Shown here piece after piece: positions 53,327-60,114 of a stretch of DNA of 64,000 bases. A program made the position numbers and the translations under genes. The notes below the pieces were generated by a model. It saw nothing but the letters and a program-made list of their open reading frames with translations, had not been told where the DNA came from and ran no database searches. This stretch comes from an uncultured Sulfurovum sp. Its GTDB lineage: Bacteria; Campylobacterota; Campylobacteria; Campylobacterales; Sulfurovaceae. How positions within the stretch are numbered: position 1 is the first letter of the stretch; the number at the start of each line of letters is the position of its first letter. The stretch covers positions 32,028 through 96,027 of the forward strand of contig CAJXJN010000002.1 in NCBI GenBank assembly GCA_913055205.1, in the 5' to 3' direction.

Positions 53327-54541
53327 CTAATCACTCCCAAACAAATCACGAGTATAAACTTTTTCTTCTACATCTTTGAGATCTTCTGAAAGTCTATTTG
53401 CTACAATAACATCTGATATCTTTTTAAACTCATCCAAGTCTTTGATTACTCTTGAGTGAAAAAACTCTTCTTCATATAGTACAGGTTCATATACAACAAC
53501 TTCAATCCCTTTAGCTTTAAGACGTTTCATAACCCCCTGAATAGCTGAACTTCTAAAGTTGTCTGATCCACTTTTCATAACAAGTCTATAAATTCCCACT
53601 ACTTGGGAATTTAGTTTTGAGTTTTTAGTTTTTAGTTTTGAGTTATTTTGATCGTTGAGCATTTTGACAACACTATCTGCAATGAAGTCTTTACGGGTAG
53701 TGTTCGCTTCAACAATCGCCTGGATCATCTTGCTTGGAACATCCTTGTAGTTTGCCAGAAGTTGCTTTGTATCTTTTGGCAAACAGTAGCCACCATAGCC
53801 AAACGAAGGATTATTGTAGTGTGTACCAATGCGAGGGTCTAAGCCTACACCATCGATGATCTCTTTGGTGTTGAGTCCATGAGTCTGTGCATAAGTGTCT
53901 AATTCGTTAAAATAAGCAACACGCATTGCTAAGTAAGTGTTAGCAAAGAGTTTAATGGCTTCTGCCTCTGTTGAATCGGTAAACAGTACAGAAATATCTT
54001 CTTTGATAGCACCTTCCTTAAGAAGGTTGGCAAAAATTTCTGCACGTTCACTCTTTTCACCTACGATGATGCGTGAAGGATGCAAGTTGTCATAAAGAGC
54101 AGAACCTTCCCGTAAAAACTCTGGAGAGAAGATGATATTCTCCGTGTTGAACTCTTGTTTAACTCGTTCTACATAACCTACAGGAATAGTAGACTTTATG
54201 ACCATAACAGCATCAGGATTGTATTCCAACACATCTGCAATGACATATTCTATACTCTTAGTGTTAAAATAGTTAGTCTCTGGATCATAGTCAGTCGGTG
54301 TCGCGATGATAACAAAGTCTGCATCTCTATACGCTTCCGCTTTATCTAAAGTCGCTTTGAAATTTAGATCAGTACGCAAAAGATACTCTTCTATCTCTTT
54401 ATCTTCAATAGGTGACTTCTTAGCATTGATCATTTCAACCTTCTCAGGGATGATATCAAGTGCTACAACTTCATTGTTTTGTGCTAAAAGAATACCGTTG
54501 GATAGACCAACGTAACCTGTACCTGCTATTGCTATTTTCAT
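53327..54541 (-). CDS. ugd: UDP-glucose 6-dehydrogenase with an in-frame repeat insertion
   Basis: A 404-residue enzyme oxidising UDP-glucose to UDP-glucuronate. [21 protein letters not shown] (split; about 7-27), the catalytic Cys in [15 protein letters not shown] (about 248-262) and the [17 protein letters not shown] segment near 331 are clear. Residues about 298-310 ([14 protein letters not shown]) are encoded by a heptamer array. This stretch is not expected in the family, whose usual length is about 388. The array replaces or extends a surface loop before [17 protein letters not shown]. Confidence 0.93.
   Translation of the reverse strand: MKIAIAGTGYVGLSNGILLAQNNEVVALDIIPEKVEMINAKKSPIEDKEIEEYLLRTDLNFKATLDKAEAYRDADFVIIATPTDYDPETNYFNTKSIEYVIADVLEYNPDAVMVIKSTIPVGYVERVKQEFNTENIIFSPEFLREGSALYDNLHPSRIIVGEKSERAEIFANLLKEGAIKEDISVLFTDSTEAEAIKLFANTYLAMRVAYFNELDTYAQTHGLNTKEIIDGVGLDPRIGTHYNNPSFGYGGYCLPKDTKQLLANYKDVPSKMIQAIVEANTTRKDFIADSVVKMLNDQNNSKLKTKNSKLNSQVVGIYRLVMKSGSDNFRSSAIQGVMKRLKAKGIEVVVYEPVLYEEEFFHSRVIKDLDEFKKISDVIVANRLSEDLKDVEEKVYTRDLFGSD
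53589..53650 (-). repeat. TTTTGAG/TTTTTAG heptamer array with 10-bp fold-back in ugd
   Basis: Arms TAAATTCCCA (53589-53598) and TGGGAATTTA (53604-53613) with a 5-base loop, joined to an array of about five heptamers (53613-53650). The array is in frame on the minus strand. Confidence 0.88.
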
Positions 54542-54584
54542 TTAATTCCTTTGGAATTCGTAATTTGTTGTTGTATAATGTTCA

Positions 54585-55835
54585 TTAACTATTTCCCTTG
54601 TACCAATCATACATACGCATTATACCTTCTTCAAGATCTATCTTATGATGCCAACCTAAAGAATGAAGCTTAGAAACATCCGTAAGCTTCTTCATCGTAC
54701 CGTCCGGTTTGTCGGTGTTGAAGTAAAGCTCGCCCTTAAAACAAATAAGATCTTTTATCATGTAGGCTAGCTCCTTTATACTAACATCTACTCCAGTTCC
54801 AATATTTATATGGGTGTTTCGGATCTCATTTGTTAATGTTGAATGCTTAATGTTGAATTTTGAATTATCTTTTTCACTATTGATGACATCAGAGAAGTCT
54901 CTGTTTTCCATGAGGAATACGCAGGCATCGGCCATATCGTGGCTCCATAAAAATTCGCGGCGTGGCTTACCGGAACCCCAAATTTCTATTGAAATTTGGG
55001 GTTGTGATAGTGGATTGTGATAGTGGATAGCAATTCCATACTTTTCAAGTACTCCAATGATCTCTTCTTTCGAAGATGATCCGTCGATGCCTTCGATGGG
55101 GAGTTTGTTAAGATCTTTTCTGATGGCATCCCAGTTGTTCTCTTCTAATACTTTTCCCAGGTGGATCTTTCTGATGAGTGCCGGAAGTACATGTGATTTT
55201 TCCAGGTCAAAGTTGTCATTGGGACCGTAGAGGTTTGTTGGCATCACTGAGATGTAGTTGGTGCCGTACTGCAGGTTGTAACTTTCACACATCTTGATAC
55301 CTGCGATTTTTGCTATGGCATAAGGTTCATTGGTGTATTCGAGTGTATCTGTAAGCAGGCAGTCCTCTGGCATAGGTTGTGGCGCATTCTTTGGGTAAAT
55401 ACAGGTAGATCCCAGGAACATCAGTTTTTTGACATTGTTCTTATAGCTTTGGTGGATAATGTTGTTCTGTATCTGCAAGTTCTCATAGATGAAGTCCGCA
55501 CGGTAGGTGTTGTTCGCCACAATACCACCTACTTTTGCTGCAGCTAGAAATACGAACTCTGGAAGCTCTGATTTGAAAAACTCATCTGTAGCTGTTGCAT
55601 CTAATAAGTCTAGTTTAACATATTTGACGGGGTTCGTATTTAATGTTGAATGTTTAATGTTTAATTTTGAATTGTTTGGGATGCGCTTATGGTAGTTTGC
55701 TACTATGTTTGTGTAGCCTTTTTCCAACAAGTTTTGAATAATAGCAGAGCCTACAAGACCTGTACCACCCGCTACAAAAATCTTTGAAGATTTTTGTAAT
55801 GGTGAATGTTTAATGTTTAATTTTGAATTATCCAT
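54585..55835 (-). CDS. fcl: GDP-L-fucose synthase with four repeat-encoded insertions
   Basis: A 416-residue protein, against about 310-375 in the family. It makes GDP-L-fucose from the Gmd product. GGTGLVGSAIIQNLL (about 19-33), AAAKVGGIVANNTYRADFIYEN, the catalytic EPYAIAKIAGIKMCESYN and GSGKPRREFLWSHDMADACVFL are present. Extra low-complexity peptides encoded by heptamer arrays lie at the N-terminus (about 2-14), about 53-66, about 269-279 and about 323-334. All are in frame, and the core motifs are intact, so the gene may still work. Confidence 0.92.
   Translation of the reverse strand: MDNSKLNIKHSPLQKSSKIFVAGGTGLVGSAIIQNLLEKGYTNIVANYHKRIPNNSKLNIKHSTLNTNPVKYVKLDLLDATATDEFFKSELPEFVFLAAAKVGGIVANNTYRADFIYENLQIQNNIIHQSYKNNVKKLMFLGSTCIYPKNAPQPMPEDCLLTDTLEYTNEPYAIAKIAGIKMCESYNLQYGTNYISVMPTNLYGPNDNFDLEKSHVLPALIRKIHLGKVLEENNWDAIRKDLNKLPIEGIDGSSSKEEIIGVLEKYGIAIHYHNPLSQPQISIEIWGSGKPRREFLWSHDMADACVFLMENRDFSDVINSEKDNSKFNIKHSTLTNEIRNTHINIGTGVDVSIKELAYMIKDLICFKGELYFNTDKPDGTMKKLTDVSKLHSLGWHHKIDLEEGIMRMYDWYKGNS
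54834..54867 (-). repeat. Heptamer array in fcl (residues about 323-334)
   Basis: AATGTTGAATGCTTAATGTTG-type units (here split: AATGTTG AATGCTT AATGTTG AATTTTG). No clear fold-back at this one. Confidence 0.75.
54974..55031 (-). repeat. GTGATAG array with 13-bp perfect fold-back in fcl
   Basis: Arms AACCCCAAATTTC (54974-54986) and GAAATTTGGGGTT (54991-55003), loop TATT, then GTGATAG/TGGATTG units to 55031. One arm is the native codons for Ile-Glu-Ile-Trp-Gly, and the other adds Gln-Pro-Gln-Ile-Ser. Confidence 0.9.
55638..55677 (-). repeat. Heptamer array in fcl (residues about 53-66)
   Basis: Units TATTTAA, TGTTGAA, TGTTTAA, TGTTTAA, TTTTGAA, encoding a peptide NNSKLNIKHSTLNT. Confidence 0.8.
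55773..55833 (-). repeat. Heptamer array with 12-bp perfect fold-back at the fcl start
   Basis: Arms TACAAAAATCTT (55773-55784) and AAGATTTTTGTA (55787-55798), two-base loop, then units GTTTAAT, GTTTAAT, TTTGAAT to 55833. The array encodes the N-terminal NSKLNIKHSPLQK. Confidence 0.9.
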
Positions 55836-55836
55836 A

Positions 55837-56196
55837 TTAATTATTACCTTGTGAACTTTTTACTATTGAAGTTAACAACTTCACTATTTCATCTATTTCG
55901 TTTACCAATGTTCGAACATGCACATCATGTTTATTAAGATAATCCGTTTTTATCAATAGATTGATCCAGTATTTGCTTTCTCTGGCTTCTTTGCTCGCTA
56001 TTGCCATTTTAGCTATGAAGTCAGCTTTACTTTGACCTGCTTGTGCTTCATTAATATTAGCACCAATGGAAGTACCGCTTCTTAGCAGTTGCTTAGATAA
56101 TATATATTCTTTCTTTTCATCACACAGATACTTATAGAGTTTCACAACCCTAATAGCAAATTCAAGCGATTTATCTAAAATAACATTATCTTTCAC
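55837..56196 (-). CDS. Four-helix-bundle protein (23S rRNA intervening-sequence / Avd-like family)
   Basis: A 119-residue all-helical protein: SLEFAIRVVKLYKYLCDEKKE, the family core LLRSGTSIGANINEAQAGQSKADFIAKMAIASKEARESKYWINLL (in pieces) and a final helix. I chose the GTG at 56196, with GGAGGGGA before it, by alignment with the truncated relative at 61569. A TTG at 56211 is possible. The family includes IVS-encoded proteins and the Avd accessory protein of diversity-generating retroelements, but no reverse transcriptase is present here. The gene is bracketed by heptamer arrays (55773-55833 and 56207-56236) between fcl and gmd. Confidence 0.88.
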   Translation of the reverse strand: MKDNVILDKSLEFAIRVVKLYKYLCDEKKEYILSKQLLRSGTSIGANINEAQAGQSKADFIAKMAIASKEARESKYWINLLIKTDYLNKHDVHVRTLVNEIDEIVKLLTSIVKSSQGNN

Positions 56197-56206
56197 TTCC
56201 CCTCCA

Positions 56207-56236
56207 TTCAAAATTTAAAATTTAAAATTCAACATT
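56207..56236. repeat. TTCAAAA/TTTAAAA heptamer array upstream of the four-helix-bundle gene
   Basis: Units TTCAAAA, TTTAAAA, TTTAAAA, TTCAACA between the ribosome site of the four-helix-bundle gene and the end of gmd. Confidence 0.8.
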
Positions 56237-56245
56237 GATCATGCA

Positions 56246-57397
56246 CTACTCGAAGTAATTCATGATGGTGTAGCCACCTTCTTTGAGATACTGGTCTTTT
56301 GTCATAAGATGAAGGTCAGACTGCATCATGTCGTTCACAAGTTCTTCAAGCTGATACTCTCTGCTCCAGCCAAGTTTGGTCTCTGCTTTGGTCGGGTCAC
56401 CTAAAAGAAGATCAACCTCTGTAGGTCTGAAGTATTTGGGATCAACAGCAACCACTTCTTTTCCAATTAGATCAGTGATAGTGGAGAGTGATAGTGACAG
56501 GGAATGAATACGGTCTTCATCGATGGATTTGACAATACCTACTTCATCAACACCTTCCCCTTTGAATTCAAGCTCGATCCCTGCATAAGCAAATGCCATT
56601 CTTACAAAATCACGTACTGTGGTTGTCTGTCCTGTAGCAATGACCCAGTCTTCGGGTTCCTCTGCCTGCAGGATGAGCCACATCATTTTAACATAGTCTT
56701 TTGCATGGCCCCAGTCGCGTTTTGCATTGAGGTTACCCAGATAGAGCTTGTCCTGAAGTCCCAAAGCGATCTTGGAAGCTGCACGCGTGATCTTTCTGGT
56801 TACAAAGGTTTCACCTCTTACCGGTGATTCGTGGTTGAACAAAATACCATTACAGGCGAACATGCCGTAGGCTTCTCTATAGTTAATCGTGATCCAATAG
56901 GCATACATCTTTGCTACAGCATAAGGAGAACGCGGATAGAACGGTGTTGTTTCAGATTGAGGTGTCTCCTGTACTTTCCCGTAGAGCTCAGAGGTGGAAG
57001 CCTGATAAATACGTGTCTTTTTTGTAAGCCCCAGAAGTTTAACTGCTTCAAGGATACGAAGTGTTCCTGTACCGTCAGCATTGGCAACATACTCCGGTGT
57101 TTCAAAAGAGACAGCAACATGGCTCATGGCTGCCAGATTGTAGATCTCATCCGGTTGCACCTCCTGGATAATACGGGTCAGGTTCATAGAGTCTGTCATG
57201 TCTCCATAATGGAGGATGAAATTCCTGTTCTCTACATGCGGATCCTGGTAGAGATGGTCGATACGGTCCGTGTTAAAAAGAGATGCACGACGTTTAATAC
57301 CGTGAACGATGTAGCCTTTCTTTAATAAAAATTCAGCCAAATAACTTCCGTCCTGGCCGGTTATCCCAGTTATCAGTGCTACTTTTTGCTTTGCCAT
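56246..57397 (-). CDS. gmd: GDP-mannose 4,6-dehydratase with a repeat-encoded insertion
   Basis: A 383-residue enzyme giving GDP-4-keto-6-deoxymannose for fcl. [23 protein letters not shown] (split), [37 protein letters not shown] (in pieces), the catalytic [12 protein letters not shown] and [17 protein letters not shown] are strongly diagnostic. Residues about 299-309 ([11 protein letters not shown]) come from a GTGATAG-type heptamer array and replace a usual short loop. Confidence 0.95.
   Translation of the reverse strand: MAKQKVALITGITGQDGSYLAEFLLKKGYIVHGIKRRASLFNTDRIDHLYQDPHVENRNFILHYGDMTDSMNLTRIIQEVQPDEIYNLAAMSHVAVSFETPEYVANADGTGTLRILEAVKLLGLTKKTRIYQASTSELYGKVQETPQSETTPFYPRSPYAVAKMYAYWITINYREAYGMFACNGILFNHESPVRGETFVTRKITRAASKIALGLQDKLYLGNLNAKRDWGHAKDYVKMMWLILQAEEPEDWVIATGQTTTVRDFVRMAFAYAGIELEFKGEGVDEVGIVKSIDEDRIHSLSLSLSTITDLIGKEVVAVDPKYFRPTEVDLLLGDPTKAETKLGWSREYQLEELVNDMMQSDLHLMTKDQYLKEGGYTIMNYFE
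56473..56502 (-). repeat. GTGATAG heptamer array in gmd
   Basis: Units GTGATAG, TGGAGAG, TGATAGT, GACAGGG. A weak 5-bp inverted repeat (ATGAA/TTCAT) lies just to its right. Confidence 0.7.
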
Positions 57398-57415
57398 TTT
57401 ATTTCCTTTTTATTT

Positions 57416-57445
57416 GTGTTACGTGCTACGGATTACGTGTTACGA
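57416..57445. repeat. CGTAACA heptamer array (right side of second four-helix-bundle gene)
   Basis: On the minus strand CGTAACA, CGTAATC, CGTAGCA, CGTAACA. The first units encode the C-terminal Val-Thr-Arg-Asn-Pro and the TAG stop of the four-helix-bundle gene. Confidence 0.8.
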
Positions 57446-57788
57446 TTTTTTCTCTTATTGATTTCTGTAGATTTGACAACATAGAGAGTATATGATCTGA
57501 CTCTTCTATCCATCTTTTTCCTTCTTGTTTATCTATATAATCTATATCCATTCCAATGTATGTTTGTGTAGCGAATTCAGCTGCTGAACCTTTTGCAATA
57601 TCAAGAAATCGAGCCTGTTCTTTAAAAGATTCTTTTTCCATTCCTTCAGCAATATTACTGGGGATAGAAAGCCCTGCACGGGTGATTTGATCTTTAAACC
57701 CAAAGTCTTTACACTCTTTAAAAGCTTTATAGACATTAGCAGAGAGTCTAGCACTCTTCTTCCACACATCCAATTTTTCACATTTCAT
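57426..57788 (-). CDS. Four-helix-bundle protein (23S rRNA intervening-sequence family), second copy
   Basis: A 120-residue helical protein. LDVWKKSARLSANVYKAF (about 6-23), FGFKDQITRAGLSIPSNIAEGMEKES (in pieces; about 29-54) and the ARFLDIAKGSAAEFATQT run are typical of the TIGR02436-like group. It is only distantly related to the copy at 55837. It lies between gmd and the NUDIX gene, and both sides carry CGTAACA-type heptamer arrays (57416-57445 and 57801-57830). Its stop codon lies in the array. Function unknown; likely an accessory or mobile cargo gene, not a glycan enzyme. Confidence 0.88.
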   Translation of the reverse strand: MKCEKLDVWKKSARLSANVYKAFKECKDFGFKDQITRAGLSIPSNIAEGMEKESFKEQARFLDIAKGSAAEFATQTYIGMDIDYIDKQEGKRWIEESDHILSMLSNLQKSIREKIVTRNP

Positions 57789-57800
57789 TTAATACCTTTT

Positions 57801-57854
57801 CGTAACACATAACACGTAGCACTTAACTCTACTCTCTCTGAAAATCATCAGAGA
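57801..57854. repeat. CGTAACA array with 7-bp fold-back (left side of second four-helix-bundle gene)
   Basis: CGTAACA, CATAACA, CGTAGCA, CTTAACT (57801-57830), then TCTCTGA (57835-57841), a 6-base loop, TCAGAGA (57848-57854). Confidence 0.75.
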
Positions 57855-57878
57855 ATCTGACGATATCATCCTCCCCCT

Positions 57879-57907
57879 CTATCACTATCACACGTCACTA
57901 TCACTAT
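57879..57907. repeat. CACTATC array at the end of the NUDIX gene
   Basis: Units CTATCAC, TATCACA, CGTCACT, ATCACTA. They encode the terminal Asn-Ser-Asp-Ser-Asp-Val and stop of the NUDIX gene on the minus strand. An 8-bp inverted repeat ACTATTTT / AAAATAGT (57903-57910, 57936-57943) adjoins. Confidence 0.7.
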
Positions 57908-58391
57908 TTTGTGGGACCTTTCCCTTCTCTTTTGTAAAATAGTCTTTTACATAGGCATGTACTTCATCACTCTGCATCAGCTCTTCAAGATCGAACCATC
58001 GGTAATCATCATGCTGATCCCTAGGCAGATCCTCAAGATCTGATACTTCTATCTCATACCCAAGATTAAGATAATGGGTCGAAACAGTCTCAAAAATACT
58101 ATCGTCATAGAGATGCTCGAAAACACCGATGAACTTTGGATTATTATCAATAATTATACCTAATTCTAGCTTGCTGATACGTTTGATGGCATCCTTGATG
58201 CGCTCGTTTTTAAATACTCTACCACCCAGTGTAAAATAATATCCTTGAGCAGGTTTATTGACTCTTTTTCCGAGTAATACCTTACCTTTTTGTTTAACAA
58301 TAAGATCAACTGAGACAAGTGGTGTGTTCTCAATAAGCGTTTTAAAAAGATCTCCCTCTATATAGCCCGGATTAGTTTCTTTCAAAGTCAT
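57888..58391 (-). CDS. gmm: GDP-mannose mannosyl hydrolase (NUDIX)
   Basis: A 167-residue NUDIX-type protein. NTPLVSVDLIVKQKGKVLLGKRVNKPAQGYYFTLGGRVFKNE (in pieces; about 22-63) is the Gmm pattern, which has a variant NUDIX box. It may hydrolyse GDP-mannose or GDP-fucose and balance pools. The last six residues are repeat-derived. The ATG lies inside the end of manC (20-base overlap). Confidence 0.88.
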   Translation of the reverse strand: MTLKETNPGYIEGDLFKTLIENTPLVSVDLIVKQKGKVLLGKRVNKPAQGYYFTLGGRVFKNERIKDAIKRISKLELGIIIDNNPKFIGVFEHLYDDSIFETVSTHYLNLGYEIEVSDLEDLPRDQHDDYRWFDLEELMQSDEVHAYVKDYFTKEKGKVPQNSDSDV

Positions 58392-59898
58392 CCTCTACAC
58401 GAATGATGTCATCTTCCCCGACATATTCACCCACCTGTGCTTCGATCATCACAAGAGGGATCTTCCCTATATTTTCAAGGCGGTGGACTTCACCCATAGA
58501 GATATAGGTTGATTCGTTTGCTCTTACAGGATACTCATCTGCTCCTCTTGTGACCAATGCTGTCCCACTGACCACAACCCAGTGCTCAGAACGGTGATGG
58601 TGCTTTTGTAAAGAGAGACGTTTACCGGGTTTAACAACGATACGCTTTACTTTATAGCCCTCTGACTCATCCAGTATGGTATAGGTACCCCATGGTCTGT
58701 GTGCCGTAACATGAATGTTTGGCAGTTCAGATTTTTTCTCTTTGAGTCTTTTGACTACCTCTTTAATCTTTTGACTGCTCCCTTTTTTAGAAACCAAAAG
58801 TGCATCTGCCGTATCAATGATAATAAGGTCATCTACGTCTATCATAGCAACTTGTTTCTCAGAGAGGATCAAGTTGTTATTCGAATTTTGAATGATTAAT
58901 GCTGAATTTTGAATTGAAGTTGTAGCATTGCCATTGTTATCATGAGGTAATTCTTCGTAAAGTGCATCGAAGCTTCCAAGATCGCTCCAGTCAATATCTG
59001 AGGGAACGACCTTTACCTTGTCGCTTTTTTCCATGACGGCATAGTCTATGGATTCTTCCGGAATCTCTGCCATCGATGAGTGATCGATTCGGAGCAATTC
59101 CGGAGTGTTGAGTGTTGAGTTTTGTCCTCGTTCCTGTGGGATTGTCGCTTCGCTCAGACGGGTTTTGAGTTTTTCTATCGCTTTTTTTGAAGCTTCATAG
59201 ATCTCAGGTGCATATTTTTCTAATTCTTCCAAAAACACGCCTGCTTTGAAGCAGAACATTCCGGAGTTCCAGAAGAATTTAGTGATAGTGGATTGTGATA
59301 GTGATTGATCCTCTTGGTTCTTATGAATATATTGCTGTGCCGTTTGAAGATCAGGCTTTTCATGAAAATGAATAACATCCATCCCACAATCACTATCACT
59401 CTCAACTATCACTGAAGCAATCGCTTCAATATATCCAAAGCCTGTTTCAGCAAATTGTGGAGTGATGCCAAAAGTCACAAGATTACACTCTTCTGCAAGA
59501 TTCTTTGCTTTTTCTACGGCTTCCAGATAGGCTTCTTCATCTTTAATGAGATGATCGGAAGGAGTGACAAGAACGATCTCTTCCGGATCGAGGGCAAGAC
59601 AGGCAAGAGCAATAGCAGGTGCAGTATTTCTGCCTACAGGCTCTAAAAGATATTGTGTTGGGTGTTGGGTGTTGGGTGTTGAGTTATGCGTAAGCTCTTC
59701 GAGCTGATCTACTGCTAAAAAATACTGTTCTGCATTTGAGACAATAAACTGCGAATCACAGGATTTTTGGTTTCTTGCTACAGTCTTTTGAAAAAGAGAC
59801 TCACCCTCAAAGAGTTTTACGAACTGCTTCGGCATAAGCGTACGGCTGAGCGGCCATAAACGCGTACCTGAGCCTCCGCATAATATAATATTCGTCAT
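58372..59898 (-). CDS. manC: Mannose-1-phosphate guanylyltransferase / mannose-6-phosphate isomerase with five repeat-encoded insertions
   Basis: A 508-residue protein, about 40-50 longer than normal. The N-terminal guanylyltransferase domain has GGSGTRLWPLSR (about 8-19), FWNSGMFCFKAG and the LEPVGRNTAPA motif. The C-terminal type II phosphomannose isomerase cupin has RPWGTYTILDESEGYKVKRI (split) and HHHRSEHW. Low-complexity segments at about 68-82, 163-171, 196-207, 245-265 and 328-341 are encoded by heptamer arrays, and the fourth also contains a dispersed repeat. I chose the ATG at 59898, preceded by GGGGGGGGAG. It makes GDP-mannose for gmd/fcl. Confidence 0.93.
   Translation of the reverse strand: MTNIILCGGSGTRLWPLSRTLMPKQFVKLFEGESLFQKTVARNQKSCDSQFIVSNAEQYFLAVDQLEELTHNSTPNTQHPTQYLLEPVGRNTAPAIALACLALDPEEIVLVTPSDHLIKDEEAYLEAVEKAKNLAEECNLVTFGITPQFAETGFGYIEAIASVIVESDSDCGMDVIHFHEKPDLQTAQQYIHKNQEDQSLSQSTITKFFWNSGMFCFKAGVFLEELEKYAPEIYEASKKAIEKLKTRLSEATIPQERGQNSTLNTPELLRIDHSSMAEIPEESIDYAVMEKSDKVKVVPSDIDWSDLGSFDALYEELPHDNNGNATTSIQNSALIIQNSNNNLILSEKQVAMIDVDDLIIIDTADALLVSKKGSSQKIKEVVKRLKEKKSELPNIHVTAHRPWGTYTILDESEGYKVKRIVVKPGKRLSLQKHHHRSEHWVVVSGTALVTRGADEYPVRANESTYISMGEVHRLENIGKIPLVMIEAQVGEYVGEDDIIRVEDDFERN
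58876..58917 (-). repeat. Heptamer array in manC (residues about 328-341)
   Basis: TTTTGAA, TGATTAA, TGCTGAA, TTTTGAA units. Encodes a stretch beginning Thr-Ser-Ile-Gln-Asn-Ser. Confidence 0.75.
59104..59166 (-). repeat. GTTGAGT array plus dispersed repeat in manC
   Basis: Array at 59104-59121 (GTTGAGT units), then a 40-base element (59122-59162) nearly identical to 62140-62180 in galU. Both encode Ala-Thr-Ile-Pro-Gln-Glu-Arg-Gly-Gln. A 6-bp inverted repeat with one mismatch (TTCGGA/TCCGGA) lies just left of the array. Confidence 0.8.
59278..59311 (-). repeat. GTGATAG heptamer array in manC (residues about 196-207)
   Basis: GTGATAG, TGGATTG, TGATAGT, GATTGAT units. No strong fold-back seen. 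Confidence 0.75.
59388..59428 (-). repeat. CACTATC array with 6-bp fold-back in manC (residues about 163-171)
   Basis: Array 59388-59412, then TGAAGC (59413-59418), AATC, GCTTCA (59423-59428), where the right arm is native codons Ile-Glu-Ala. Confidence 0.75.
59655..59695 (-). repeat. GTTGGGT heptamer array in manC (residues about 68-82)
   Basis: Four to five near-perfect GTTGGGT/GTTGAGT units. A short inverted repeat AGCTC-TTC-GAGCT lies on the right. Confidence 0.85.
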
Positions 59899-59905
59899 CA
59901 ATTCT

Positions 59906-59913
59906 CCCCCCCC
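59906..59913 (-). promoter_or_regulatory. Poly-G tract overlapping the manC ribosome-binding site
   Basis: Eight consecutive G (minus strand), followed by AG, about 8 bases before the manC ATG, so the tract forms part of the Shine-Dalgarno region. Length change by slippage would shift the spacing to the ATG. Confidence 0.7.
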
Positions 59914-60114
59914 TATTTACCGTAGACCATCGATTTCCAAAAGAAAACCAACGATTTCCAGACAGATCCCCATTTATATACCCTACACTCATATATTCTT
60001 GACATTCTACCATAGAGATCATTGATATTATCCACTCTTATGCCTCTTTTATGATCAACTCACATTTGCTTCCCATTTTTATGTCAGATATGAGATACCC
60101 GTTCTTGCATTCCC
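59914..60114. other. Intergenic gap between the UDP-HexNAc dehydrogenase and manC genes
   Basis: About 200 bases with no convincing ORF, repeat or promoter other than the poly-G tract. It contains the likely manC leader. Confidence 0.4.

Noticed and set aside
55837-57788. Diversity-generating retroelement suggested by Avd-like proteins
   Set aside because: No reverse transcriptase, template repeat or variable repeat is visible in the window.
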